From: Clostridia bacterium
GTDB lineage: Bacteria; Bacillota; Clostridia; Oscillospirales; Butyricicoccaceae
Length of the DNA: 46,141 bases
Direction of reading: 5' to 3'
Assembly: GCA_017408485.1 (NCBI GenBank)
Contig: JAFQUM010000044.1
Coordinates: forward strand, 1 to 46,141
A model generated the notes under the pieces. It searched no databases and was not told the origin of the DNA. It saw only the letters and a program-made list of their open reading frames with translations. Of the stretch, positions 1 to 7,669 are shown in pieces. The position numbers and the translations under genes were made by a program. The first letter of the stretch is position 1. Every line of letters starts with the position of its first letter.

Positions 1-482
1 GCCTTAAACTCCTCAAACTTTCCGCCATCGTCAAGGTTTTTATATTTCTTCCAATAGTCGAGCTTGGGGAGCATTTCCTTTAAATACGCACGAGCCTGCT
101 CCGAGGGGAAGGCTTTGCTTGCCATATTCGCTACGCAGACCTCGATCAGATCGTCCATATCGTGATACATATACTCGCCGTCGGCATAGCACCACTTGCA
201 ATAATCTTCGTTGAAGATCCCGTCCTTCTCTTTGCTTATGCTACTATCTTCAAGCGGCATACCGCAGCATTGACAGATCAGCTCTCTCGGCGAGCCGAGA
301 AGCGTGTTGATGGATACATCAAAAAGTTTTGAGAGAAGTTTTAACGTTTCGGTGTTGGGTACCGTTTCGCCGTTTTCCCAACGGCTGACTGCCTGACGGG
401 TGACGAATACCTTTTCGGCAAGTTCCTCCTGGGAGAGTCCGTGCTTTGTTCTGAGTTCAAGGATAATATCTTTGGTTTCCAT
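1..482 (-). CDS. XRE-family HTH regulator with C-terminal zinc ribbon (3' end cut by window edge)
   Basis: The reading frame starts at the ATG at 482 (METKDIILELRTKHGLSQ) and runs off the left edge, giving about 160 residues. Residues 3-55 form a Cro/C1-type helix-turn-helix: LSQEELAEKV, then the recognition helix TRQAVSRWENG. A zinc ribbon follows with CQCCG near residue 76 and CKWC near residue 100. HTH proteins with this ribbon are common in Clostridia and are normally cytoplasmic DNA-binding regulators; the target is unknown. A good sigma-A promoter lies just upstream (513-541), with a 10-bp palindrome (543-552) next to its -35 box that could be an autoregulatory operator. It is transcribed divergently from the nucleotidyltransferase gene, which suggests the pair may be regulated together. 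The family call is secure; the role is inferred. Confidence 0.85.
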   Translation of the reverse strand, partial: METKDIILELRTKHGLSQEELAEKVFVTRQAVSRWENGETVPNTETLKLLSKLFDVSINTLLGSPRELICQCCGMPLEDSSISKEKDGIFNEDYCKWCYADGEYMYHDMDDLIEVCVANMASKAFPSEQARAYLKEMLPKLDYWKKYKNLDDGGKFEEFK

Positions 483-512
483 ACGATTACCGCCTTTGAT
501 TACTGTGCTTTC

Positions 513-541
513 ATTATAGCAATTTTTAACGCAAGTTTCAA
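513..541 (-). promoter_or_regulatory. Promoter of the HTH regulator gene
   Basis: On the minus strand TTGAAA (536-541) and TATAAT (513-518) are separated by 17 bp, about 30 bp before the start codon. The palindrome CAACGCGTTG (543-552) sits immediately upstream of the -35 box and is a candidate operator. Confidence 0.7.
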
Positions 542-635
542 GCAACGCGTTGTTGCCTTTTCTTTGTCTACTGCAGGGCAATCGTTGAACTTCACTTGAA
601 TTTTCGACAATTTTATGTTGTTATTAAAATACATC

Positions 636-663
636 TTGACAAATGAAAATTTTGGAGTATACT
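636..663 (+). promoter_or_regulatory. Promoter of the nucleotidyltransferase gene
   Basis: TTGACA (636-641) and TATACT (658-663) with a 16-bp spacer lie about 57 bp before the start codon at 721. This is a strong sigma-A type match. Confidence 0.75.
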
Positions 664-720
664 ATAACGATTTAGCAGGCAATGCTATTTGGACGGGTTA
701 GGGAGAAAAAGGAGAAAAAT

Positions 721-1374
721 ATGTACGAATACGTAAAAAGAAGTGAATATCAACCAATCCGCCTTGAGCTCGAAGAGATTATTCGAAAAGTTCATTACTA
801 CATGAGAAAAGAACACGATCTTACGTTTCAGCATAAGTTGATTGGAAGCGGAAGCAGACATTTGGTTACGCGCATAAAAGGCGGAAACCAAGGGTTTGAC
901 TTTGATTATAATTTTATCATCCCACATCCCGGGGAAGGTTACCATTGGAAGGCCGATGTAATAAAAAATCAGTTTACTGAAGCTTTAAAGTTTGCGTTGA
1001 AAGGCACCAAATATTCTAATCCAAAAGATTCAACCTCTGCTATAACAATCAAAGTTATTGATCGAAACAACGCTTGTATTTCACACAGTTGTGACTTTGC
1101 GATCATCTACTATTCCGAGGATGATGATTTCAACGGCTACTACTATCTTAAAAATTGGAAAGGACAAAACCGTTATTCATTTGAGCAACGCATTTGCAGT
1201 GATGATATAGACGAAAAGATTGAAGTAATTCTCTCATATGAAAATGGTTGGAATATGATAAGAGACGAGTATATCAAGCTCAAAAATGCTAATAAAGACA
1301 TCAACAAACGATCATTTGTATTATATTTGGAAGCGGTTAACAACGTATATAATTATCTTCCCGATGACGAATGA
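721..1374 (+). CDS. Nucleotidyltransferase-fold protein, function unknown
   Basis: A 217-residue soluble protein. The start at 721 is chosen because AAGGAG (709-714) lies six bases upstream; an in-frame ATG at 682 has no ribosome binding site and would add 13 Lys/Arg/Glu-rich residues. The fold signature is visible: GSGSRH at 42-47 (the G-S turn), then the paired acidic residues in FDFDYNF (Asp60 and Asp62), and a third candidate metal ligand in SCDFAI (Asp125). This is the metal-binding triad of the DNA-polymerase-beta-like superfamily, which covers antibiotic adenylyltransferases, MNT-type antitoxins and second-messenger cyclases. It is not recognisably one of these subfamilies. It is a single gene with its own promoter and terminator, divergent from an HTH regulator, as is typical of accessory islands. 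The superfamily call is fairly sure; substrate and role are unknown. Confidence 0.7.
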   Translation: MYEYVKRSEYQPIRLELEEIIRKVHYYMRKEHDLTFQHKLIGSGSRHLVTRIKGGNQGFDFDYNFIIPHPGEGYHWKADVIKNQFTEALKFALKGTKYSNPKDSTSAITIKVIDRNNACISHSCDFAIIYYSEDDDFNGYYYLKNWKGQNRYSFEQRICSDDIDEKIEVILSYENGWNMIRDEYIKLKNANKDINKRSFVLYLEAVNNVYNYLPDDE

Positions 1375-1402
1375 TTAACGGACCTAACAATCTCAAAAGG
1401 CC

Positions 1403-1431
1403 TTGACAAAATCCCGATTCAGAGTTAACAT
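1403..1431 (+). promoter_or_regulatory. Promoter-like sequence directly before a terminator
   Basis: TTGACA (1403-1408), 17 bp, TAACAT (1426-1431). Any transcript would begin near 1438 and meet the 1445-1485 hairpin at once. No gene follows within reach, so this is either fortuitous or a very short RNA. Confidence 0.3.
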
Positions 1432-1444
1432 ACAGACGACAAAA

Positions 1445-1485
1445 CTCCCCCGAGATGTTTTTCATCATTTCGGGGGAGCATTTTT
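1445..1485 (+). terminator. Rho-independent terminator after the nucleotidyltransferase gene
   Basis: CTCCCCCGA (1445-1453) pairs with TCGGGGGAG (1470-1478), and a run of five T follows at 1481-1485. Confidence 0.85.
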
Positions 1486-1836
1486 GTTGACCACAGTTTA
1501 TCCCACTTCTGTAACCGGAACACACGGATATAACGGAGATAAAAGCATCAAAGAGGATGTGATTTTGAGCAGAAATGGTTAGAAATAACCGGAAATGTTT
1601 ATAAAGTAGAGTTTTCCTATCATTTGGGAGCGAGATGCTGCAGGTCTGAGCGTTAATAAAACAGTTCGGTGAACTGTTTTATTTCATCCAAGCCTTTGTC
1701 TTTTTTCATTTTTGCAATATATTTTTCCCAAAAAGTCATTGACTTTTTGACGCGCAGTGGTTACCATACATATGAAAAATCCCATTTGTGGCTTATTTTA
1801 TAATATATAAGGCTACTGTGGCTTTAGGTGATGAAA
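1486..1836. other. Gene-free stretch with a perfect 12-bp hairpin
   Basis: I see no gene in these 350 bases. They hold a perfect stem-loop at 1656-1682 (12 bp, loop GGT), a small GGTTA/TAACC hairpin at 1577-1590, and a 9-bp inverted repeat AAAAAGTCA/TGACTTTTT at 1730-1748. Two weak promoter candidates precede the MFS gene: TTGACT (1739-1744) with TACCAT (1762-1767) at 17 bp spacing, and an isolated TATAAT at 1799-1804. The segment 1621-1650 (TTTGGGAGCGAGATGCTGCA) faintly recalls a tRNA 3' half but does not continue into a T-loop and acceptor stem. Confidence 0.5.
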
Positions 1837-3108
1837 ATGATTAGCAAAATTAAACAGAATTACCATTGGCTGATCGCGGTGCTGGTTTTTATAGAAATGC
1901 TTGTCTTTGGCGGTCTTATCAATAGCGGAAGCGTCTATGTCCAGCCGGTCAGCAATGGCTTGGGGGTAAGCACCACCGCCTATATTTTTGCGGGCATGCC
2001 CTATACCATCGTTGCATTTATCGGCACAAGCTTCAGCGGTGGCATTTTTAAGCGATTCGGCTATAAAAAGACCGCTATAATTTCGCTTATTCTTTTGTCT
2101 ATAGCTTTGTTTATGGCGGGAATGACCGATAATATCTTTGTTTTTGCATTCAGCAAGGTGCTTTACGGAATGAGCTATGCCGCTCTGTTTACCGCGGGCG
2201 CCACACATATAGTCAAAAGCTGGTTTTTTAAGCATCAGGGAACCATTCTCGGTGCAGTCTCCATGTCCTCAGGCGTCGGCGGAAGCCTTATGACCATACT
2301 TCTCACCGCCATAATTCAATCAAGCAGTTGGCGCACCTCCTATCTTGTGACCTCGGGCATCGTTGCCGCACTTGCGGTGCTGTATTTGTTCATAAAGGAT
2401 AAGCCCGAGCAGATGGGTCTGCAGCCCTTTGGCTACGGTGAGGAGCTGCAAAGCAAAAGAAACCCCCGCTCAAGCGTCAATTTTCCCGGTTATCCTATGA
2501 AGGAGCAGTTAAAGCGCCCAATGTTTTACCTTATGTGCATTTGTGTGCTTGTTAGCTGTATTTGTCTTTTTACCACAAGCGGATTTGTTGTGCCCCATTT
2601 TGTAAGTCAAGGCTTTACTCCCGAGCAAGCGGCTATGTATCAAAGCGTATATATGCTGATACTTTCTGTCGTTAAGCTGCTATTGGGATTTTTGTATGAT
2701 CGTATCGGCTCAAAGCCCATCACCATCGCTTGTATGCTCTTTGCCGTAATAGCTCAGGCGCTTTTGGGATATAGCAATGATCCTCTGTTGTCTTGGGTGG
2801 CGGTGATTCTCTTTGCCGCGGGCTTGTGTATGTCCTCAATTATGGTGCCTCTTATCGCTTTTGATCTGTTTGGCTTTGAGGCATATTCGGGCGTAAACGG
2901 CATTTTGGTAGGCTTGGCAGTAGTATCATCACTGTTTTCAAGTCCCATCTGCAGTATGTGCTATGATGCTACCGGTGTATATTCTCCCGTTTACAGAGTT
3001 ACATCCATGGTACTTCTTGGCATTCTTGGTATATATCTTTTGCTCTATTCTATGGCGAAAAGAGATCGCCAAAAATGGCAAGCAGAGCAAGAAGCAACAG
3101 CTGAATAA
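1837..3108 (+). CDS. Major facilitator superfamily transporter, OFA-like
   Basis: A 423-residue integral membrane protein with about 12 hydrophobic helices, the usual MFS size. The loop between helices 2 and 3 has FKRFGYKKT, a basic form of the MFS loop 2-3 motif, and the central cytoplasmic loop is charged (about residues 190-220). The C-terminal half repeats a related loop (LYDRIGSKP). Overall it most resembles the oxalate/formate antiporter-like (OFA) group, which exchanges small carboxylates, but the substrate cannot be read from sequence. The start at 1837 is favoured because AGGTGA (1826-1831) is five bases upstream; GTG at 1828 and ATG at 1831 are alternatives. It is monocistronic, ending in a bidirectional terminator shared with the convergent lipoprotein gene. 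Confidence 0.8.
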   Translation: MISKIKQNYHWLIAVLVFIEMLVFGGLINSGSVYVQPVSNGLGVSTTAYIFAGMPYTIVAFIGTSFSGGIFKRFGYKKTAIISLILLSIALFMAGMTDNIFVFAFSKVLYGMSYAALFTAGATHIVKSWFFKHQGTILGAVSMSSGVGGSLMTILLTAIIQSSSWRTSYLVTSGIVAALAVLYLFIKDKPEQMGLQPFGYGEELQSKRNPRSSVNFPGYPMKEQLKRPMFYLMCICVLVSCICLFTTSGFVVPHFVSQGFTPEQAAMYQSVYMLILSVVKLLLGFLYDRIGSKPITIACMLFAVIAQALLGYSNDPLLSWVAVILFAAGLCMSSIMVPLIAFDLFGFEAYSGVNGILVGLAVVSSLFSSPICSMCYDATGVYSPVYRVTSMVLLGILGIYLLLYSMAKRDRQKWQAEQEATAE

Positions 3109-3112
3109 AAAC

Positions 3113-3146
3113 AAGCACCGAGCATTACGCTCGGTGCTTTATTTTT
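3113..3146. terminator. Bidirectional terminator between MFS gene and OB-fold lipoprotein gene
   Basis: AAGCACCGAGC (3113-3123) pairs with GCTCGGTGCTT (3129-3139), flanked by T-rich sequence on the plus strand and by the complementary tract for minus-strand transcripts. Confidence 0.85.
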
Positions 3147-3156
3147 AACTCAAAGC

Positions 3157-5253
3157 TTACTGGAAGTTAAGCATATTCATGGTCTTTGTGCCGTCGGCAT
3201 TGATAACCGACAGAACGCAGCCGGTGTAATAATTCTTGCTGTTCCAATTGCAAGCGGCTATCTCGACGATGACATCCTGACCTGCAAATGCCTTGAGCCA
3301 GCTATACTGATTTATACCGGAGCAGTACAGACGGACATCGGTGGTGCCATCGGACAGATAGATGTTGGTATAGAACTTGGTCTCTTCAAGCTTGACCTTT
3401 GCCTTCATGGTGTAAACGCTTGTGGTGTAATCGGTCTCGATGGGCAGATCGTAGAAATCCTTAACGGTTATCTCGCCCTTGAAAGCCTTTGTGGAATAAG
3501 CGTGGTTTCCATAATTATTGGCGGCAACGGTTGCATCCTTAAGGCAGGTCTGTCCGTTTGCGGCGCCGTCCTTGTTATTAAAGCCGCGGTTTGCCTTAAG
3601 CACTACCTCGTGGCCTATCTTAAGGGTAGCCATAACGTCGGCAGTGGTCTCAACTGCAATAACACCGCTATCGTCGATGAGATAGAAGCCGGTCTTGTTG
3701 ACCAAGGAAGGACCGACGATTCCCTTGACAGTTACTGCATCGCCAATATTTGCGGCAATGACATCGGCAACTGTGCTATAACTGTCGGTGGTTGCGCCCA
3801 TCTTGACGGAAACTGTAACATCCTGAGAATAGGTCTTGCCGTTGTATGTGCCTGTAACGGTTATCTTAGCCTCGCCGCTCTTAAGGCAGTGCATTACATT
3901 GCCTTCTATCTTGACAATGCTTTCGTCGGAGGACTTGTAGCTGAGTGTCGCGCCTTCAAACTTAAGCAGGTCGGACTTTACGCTTGTAGCAAGCTCAAGT
4001 GCGGGATCACCGGTGTATTCGGGCTGGAACTGACCTACGCCGGTATACTTGACAATATGCTCGGCAACGTTGACTGTGGTTACATCGAAGCCCTCGTCGA
4101 TGACTGCAACGGGAAGGAAACGCCAGAAGCAGTCGGACTGTGTGGACTTTGCATTGAGGGCGGTTACATAAACTGTGCAGATCTTGCCGTCAAAAGCATC
4201 GAGCCAAGCAAAATCCTTACCGCTTGCCTGAGAATAGGAATATGTGCCGGTCTCGCCGTCAAGGTCATTGATGTAGTAATTTACAAAGCCATTTCCGGGA
4301 ACCTTCTTGACCAGTGCGGTGGTCTTATAGATAAGGGTGGAGATATCCTCGCTTACGGGAGTATCAAGGATCTCCTTGACCGACTTGGTCTGCATCCAGC
4401 TCTTGTCAAACTCGGTCTTGCCGTTATCATTGGAGATGAGCACGGGGCTTTCAAGCTGATTGCAGCCGGTATAGCCGAACTTGGAAGCATTGCTCTTTTC
4501 GCTGTCAAGTATCCAATAGGTCTTGGAAGCGCCGATAGTGATGTTGTTGCCAACAGCTACTCTGCCTGCCAGATCGCCGTCGTAAACATAGATGGATGCG
4601 GTCTTGTCCACAAGAATGATGCCTGCGGGGATCATTCCGTTGGCGTAGGTGATAGCCGCAACAGTGCCGCTTACCTTGACCTTTTTGCCGGTTTCTGCCT
4701 TGCGGGCATCGGCAAGGGACATTTCGGTGTAGTCAGCGTCGTTTACTTCTACCTTCTTAGCGCGGAAATCAACGATATATCCCTGCTTGATCTCCATAGT
4801 GCCGTTGTAGTTCTGGATAGTTCCCTTCATGAGAACTGTATCGCCCTTGTAGGGCTTTTCAGTCATTTCGGCATAACCAACTGTGCCGTCGGCATTCTTG
4901 GAATTGTAAACACCGATAGATCCGGTAGCATCTTTAACGGTCATAGCGCCGTAGGTTGCATTTGTAACCGCCTCAACTTCGGCAATTACGTAATATTCCT
5001 CGGTGGTGGTGACGCCCACTGCAACGGGAAGATCTTTAAGCTCGGCAACCGTCTTTACCTCATACTTTTCCCAAGGATCAGCGGGATCGGCAGGGGTTTC
5101 GGGCTCGTCGGGGTTTTTGGGGGTGTCGGGGGTGTCAGGTGTTTCGGGGGTGTTGTCGGGTGATGCGGCGGGAGTCTCAGGCGCGGATGCGCAGCCTGCG
5201 AAAGCACCAACCAGCATAACCAGTGCGAGAATCAGCGCAAGGGTCTTTTTCAT
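3157..5253 (-). CDS. Large surface lipoprotein with repeated OB-fold-like domains and an Ig-like domain
   Basis: A 698-residue lipoprotein. The start at 5253 is chosen for MKKTLALILALV with AGGAAGG upstream; the frame extends 16 codons further without a ribosome binding site. The signal peptide ends in a lipobox, GAFAGC, with Cys21 as lipidation site. A Pro/Thr/Asp-rich linker spans about residues 22-58. Then come four or five beta-rich units of about 100 residues, each with a pattern such as GTVAAI, IYVYDGD or GVIAV (a strand followed by a short 'DD/VD-SG/TAS-I-V' turn), as seen in OB-fold domains of extracellular Firmicutes proteins. Between the third and fourth is a Big_2-like Ig domain with SSDESIVKIEGN and the strand GEAKITVTGTY. 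No catalytic motif is visible. It probably binds a ligand at the cell surface. Monocistronic. Lipoprotein call firm; domain count approximate. Confidence 0.75.
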   Translation of the reverse strand: MKKTLALILALVMLVGAFAGCASAPETPAASPDNTPETPDTPDTPKNPDEPETPADPADPWEKYEVKTVAELKDLPVAVGVTTTEEYYVIAEVEAVTNATYGAMTVKDATGSIGVYNSKNADGTVGYAEMTEKPYKGDTVLMKGTIQNYNGTMEIKQGYIVDFRAKKVEVNDADYTEMSLADARKAETGKKVKVSGTVAAITYANGMIPAGIILVDKTASIYVYDGDLAGRVAVGNNITIGASKTYWILDSEKSNASKFGYTGCNQLESPVLISNDNGKTEFDKSWMQTKSVKEILDTPVSEDISTLIYKTTALVKKVPGNGFVNYYINDLDGETGTYSYSQASGKDFAWLDAFDGKICTVYVTALNAKSTQSDCFWRFLPVAVIDEGFDVTTVNVAEHIVKYTGVGQFQPEYTGDPALELATSVKSDLLKFEGATLSYKSSDESIVKIEGNVMHCLKSGEAKITVTGTYNGKTYSQDVTVSVKMGATTDSYSTVADVIAANIGDAVTVKGIVGPSLVNKTGFYLIDDSGVIAVETTADVMATLKIGHEVVLKANRGFNNKDGAANGQTCLKDATVAANNYGNHAYSTKAFKGEITVKDFYDLPIETDYTTSVYTMKAKVKLEETKFYTNIYLSDGTTDVRLYCSGINQYSWLKAFAGQDVIVEIAACNWNSKNYYTGCVLSVINADGTKTMNMLNFQ

Positions 5254-5401
5254 GGTGAAAACCTTCCTTATTATGTATTTCGGGGGGAGCTGACCGCTCA
5301 ATTAATTAGTATATCACGAAAAATATACATATTCAACGGGCAATGTCGGGAAATGTGGAAATATGGGGGAAAATAGAAAGAAAAACAGGCTGAAAATATG
5401 C

Positions 5402-5426
5402 AAAAAACAGCCCTCTCGGGCTGTTT
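5402..5426 (-). terminator. Terminator of the flavin-reductase/DUF1295/ArsC-like operon
   Basis: AAACAGCCC and GGGCTGTTT form a 9-bp stem with a four-base loop. On the minus strand it is followed by a T run (complement of 5402-5407), 13 bases after the stop codon at 5439. Confidence 0.85.
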
Positions 5427-5438
5427 AGTGTGTGGAAT

Positions 5439-5792
5439 TCACTTAACCCGTTCTTCCCATTCAGGCTCTTTGAAGCCGATGAGGGTGAAGTCGTCGCTTA
5501 CAAGCAGGGGGCGTTTGACAAGCATTCCGTCGGAGGCAAGCAGGTCAAGCATCTGCTCGTCGGTCATGGTGGGAAGCTTATCTTTAAGGCCTAATTCTTT
5601 ATAGAGCAGACCGCTTGTGTTGAAAAGCTTGCGCAGGGGCACGCCGCTGAGGGCTGCCCACTGACGCAGCTCTTCTTTGGTGGGGTTTTGCTCCTTTATA
5701 TGGCGAAGCTCGTATTGTATTTGGTTTTCATCAAGCCACTTTTGCGCCTTTTGGCAAGTGGTACAGCGGAGATAACAGATAAACTTAATCAT
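5439..5792 (-). CDS. ArsC/Spx-family thioredoxin-fold protein
   Basis: A 117-residue protein of the arsenate reductase-like family (ArsC, YffB, Spx, MgsR). The N-terminal strand is followed by CTTC (Cys10-Cys13), the redox CxxC seen in Spx and many ArsC-like proteins, and the family's RPLL motif lies near residue 95 (KRPLLVSDD). Spx-type members bind the RNA polymerase alpha subunit as thiol-stress regulators; others reduce arsenate with thioredoxin or glutaredoxin. Sequence alone does not decide, and there is no ars gene nearby. The start at 5792 is chosen because AAGGTG ends six bases upstream. It is the last gene of a three-gene operon, 10 bases after the DUF1295 gene. Family call strong, role open. 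Confidence 0.8.
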   Translation of the reverse strand: MIKFICYLRCTTCQKAQKWLDENQIQYELRHIKEQNPTKEELRQWAALSGVPLRKLFNTSGLLYKELGLKDKLPTMTDEQMLDLLASDGMLVKRPLLVSDDFTLIGFKEPEWEERVK

Positions 5793-5802
5793 ATACATCA
5801 CC

Positions 5803-6603
5803 TTACGCAACAAGCCATTTATGCTTTTCTACACTGTAGAGGGGGATAAAGGGGAGCAGAATGGGAACTGTTTTTACATATTTTTGGTACTCGGGGTCGT
5901 TGCCGTAATTCTTATTCTGTCTTATTTCAAGGCGGCGAGCACCGCTGAACATAACAAAAATGATTCCCGCATAGCCGATAATTGCCATTATCCACTGACC
6001 GATTCCCCATACACCGCCGATGCCCGACAGAACAACGCCCGTCCAGAAGATCATTTCGCCAAGGTAGTTGGGGCAACGGACCAGCTTATACAGACCTGTA
6101 TCTACAAAGCGGCGGGGATTGACCTTTTTTGCATTGTTTTTCTGAATATCGGCAACCGATTCCAAAACAATGCCAAGCACCATAACGCCCGCGCCGATAT
6201 ATGTCCACACATTGCTGCCCGCGCCGTTATCAAGTCGGTAAAATACGGGAATTACCTGAAGGGCATAAAGCAGAGCGCAGGTTACCCAGATAGCAATCTT
6301 TACGCCAAAGGGAACAGTTTTGCCGTCCTTGATCTCGCCCTTCATATTCTTTTTATAGGAGTTTTCACCTATTTCGCGGCTGAGCAGATAGCCTCCCAGG
6401 CGGCATCCGTAGACGATGAACAGCGCGGCGCAGATCATTGTGCCCACTGTAAGGGTCTTTCCGTAGAGAATGAGCATCAAAATGCCTTCGCCCGCAATGG
6501 AAAAGCCATAGCCGAGGGAAATAAACCAAACGTAATTTTTAAAGCCGATAGAGCTTATAAGTAATGCTGCCGCAAGCAGCGCCCAAAAATAAACGGGAAA
6601 CAT
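5803..6603 (-). CDS. DUF1295 / steroid 5-alpha-reductase-like membrane protein
   Basis: A 266-residue membrane protein with six or seven hydrophobic segments. The C-terminal half carries the family hallmark: GLYKLVRCPNYLGE (about residues 169-182), a helix beginning IFWTGVVLSG, and near the end a YVKTVPILLPF segment after a Tyr/Lys-rich loop. This arrangement is shared by DUF1295 proteins and isoprenylcysteine methyltransferase-like enzymes, in which the conserved Arg/Asn/Tyr/Glu region binds NADPH or S-adenosylmethionine. The bacterial substrates are mostly unknown. It follows the flavin-reductase-like gene by 17 bases and precedes the ArsC-like gene by 10, so the three are co-transcribed, which would fit redox chemistry on a lipid or small molecule. 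That link is inference. Confidence 0.75.
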   Translation of the reverse strand: MFPVYFWALLAAALLISSIGFKNYVWFISLGYGFSIAGEGILMLILYGKTLTVGTMICAALFIVYGCRLGGYLLSREIGENSYKKNMKGEIKDGKTVPFGVKIAIWVTCALLYALQVIPVFYRLDNGAGSNVWTYIGAGVMVLGIVLESVADIQKNNAKKVNPRRFVDTGLYKLVRCPNYLGEMIFWTGVVLSGIGGVWGIGQWIMAIIGYAGIIFVMFSGARRLEIRQNKNYGNDPEYQKYVKTVPILLPFIPLYSVEKHKWLVA

Positions 6604-6620
6604 ATCTTTTTCTCCTTTTC

Positions 6621-7547
6621 TTACTTTTTCGCCTTTTCCTTGGCGCGTTTATCCTGAATTATCTTCATATGACTCTCGTCAATAAGCTCAACTCCGTTTT
6701 CCTTTGCCCAATCCACACAACCCTTAAGCACAAGGGGCAGAAATACACGGGGCACACCCAGCACTGTTTTAAGCGCCTCATCGGTAAACTTGACCTTATC
6801 ATCCACGCGGTCGGCGGCATATCGCACCGACTCAAGGGATGCCTGACGCATCTGCAGCAGCTCGGCACGCATACGGGTCTTTCTGTGGAACCAGAAGTTT
6901 TTACTGTCGCGATAGCCGTAGTCTACGGGCAGGGGAGGGAAATCCTTTGCTTTTACTCCGTTGATGATGGCATCGGAGTATTTTTTCTTCATAAGTATCT
7001 TATCTACGCGAAGGATAAAATGGGCGCCGAACTTGCTTGTAATGCCGTTGAAATCGTGATAGGGAGGCTCATAGCCGTTAAGCTCGCCCGCCGCATCGTC
7101 TGCCGCGCCGTCAAGCTCACGCATCCAAGTGCATTCAATGACCTGAATGGCATCGGTAAGCACCATGGGGCGGACTTCGCCTGTCTCTTCTTCAATAAGG
7201 CTCTTTTCGAGCTTAAAATTGCACTTGGGCATTTTGTCCTCAGGCTTATCACCGGGCCACGAAAGCTTGACCGCCTCCTTGAAGGTCTTGGGGTTGTCGT
7301 CAATAAAGCTGATGGCGCATTTGCCGTTGCGAAGTATATTCTGCGCGGTATTGGAAGAATTGCGGCAGGAAAGAAGCATTGCATAATAGTCCTTGCCCGC
7401 CACATAGTAGGGCTGAACAAGGGAATAGGGGCCTAATGTGGTGCTTCCGTCCTCGCACAAGGTGCTGATGACCACTGTGGGCATGGGGAAAAATAATGAG
7501 GTCTGATAAAAATTGTCCACTATACGCAGGTTTTCAAAGCTGCTCAT
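6621..7547 (-). CDS. Flavin-reductase-like split-barrel protein fused to a PCP_red-type helical domain
   Basis: A 308-residue soluble protein. Residues about 15-190 resemble the FMN-binding split barrel of the flavin reductase family: FPMPTVVISTLCEDGSTTLGP near the start, then LSCRNSSNTAQNILRNGKCAI, the usual pattern around the flavin phosphate. The last 57 residues form a separate helical unit, FTDEALKTVL-GVPRVFLPLVLKG-CVDWAKENGVELI-DESHM, which matches the PCP_red motif known from the C-terminus of light-independent protochlorophyllide reductase subunits and from small stand-alone proteins. No photosynthesis gene is nearby, so the tail is probably a general protein or cofactor docking element. 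It is the first gene of a three-gene operon with a promoter at 7580-7608, and AGGAGAG precedes the ATG. Confidence 0.7.
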   Translation of the reverse strand: MSSFENLRIVDNFYQTSLFFPMPTVVISTLCEDGSTTLGPYSLVQPYYVAGKDYYAMLLSCRNSSNTAQNILRNGKCAISFIDDNPKTFKEAVKLSWPGDKPEDKMPKCNFKLEKSLIEEETGEVRPMVLTDAIQVIECTWMRELDGAADDAAGELNGYEPPYHDFNGITSKFGAHFILRVDKILMKKKYSDAIINGVKAKDFPPLPVDYGYRDSKNFWFHRKTRMRAELLQMRQASLESVRYAADRVDDKVKFTDEALKTVLGVPRVFLPLVLKGCVDWAKENGVELIDESHMKIIQDKRAKEKAKK

Positions 7548-7579
7548 ACTTTTCTCTCCTTTTGCTTAGTAATATATCT

Positions 7580-7608
7580 ATTGTAGCACACTTTTTCGGT
7601 TGGGTGAA
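7580..7608 (-). promoter_or_regulatory. Promoter of the flavin-reductase-like operon
   Basis: On the minus strand TTCACC (7603-7608), 17 bp, TACAAT (7580-7585). It is back to back with the plus-strand promoter at 7617-7646, so the two operons share a short divergent control region. Confidence 0.6.
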
Positions 7609-7616
7609 GTGATTTA

Positions 7617-7646
7617 TTGACATCAGCGCGCGTATGGGGGTATAAT
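7617..7646 (+). promoter_or_regulatory. Promoter of the leucine-rich-repeat gene
   Basis: TTGACA (7617-7622) and TATAAT (7641-7646), both perfect consensus boxes with an 18-bp spacer, 23 bp before the start codon. Confidence 0.8.
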
Positions 7647-7669
7647 TTTAATATAAAGGGGTGATCTAT

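Noticed and set aside
1621..1650. Possible tRNA 3' half or attachment site
   Set aside because: The resemblance covers about 20 bases; no T-loop, acceptor stem or matching second copy was found, and there is no integrase in the window.
3502..5163. A 553-codon open frame antisense to the OB-fold lipoprotein gene
   Set aside because: It has no ribosome binding site or recognisable domain, is a mirror of the real gene's codon pattern, and the other strand has a signal peptide and lipobox.
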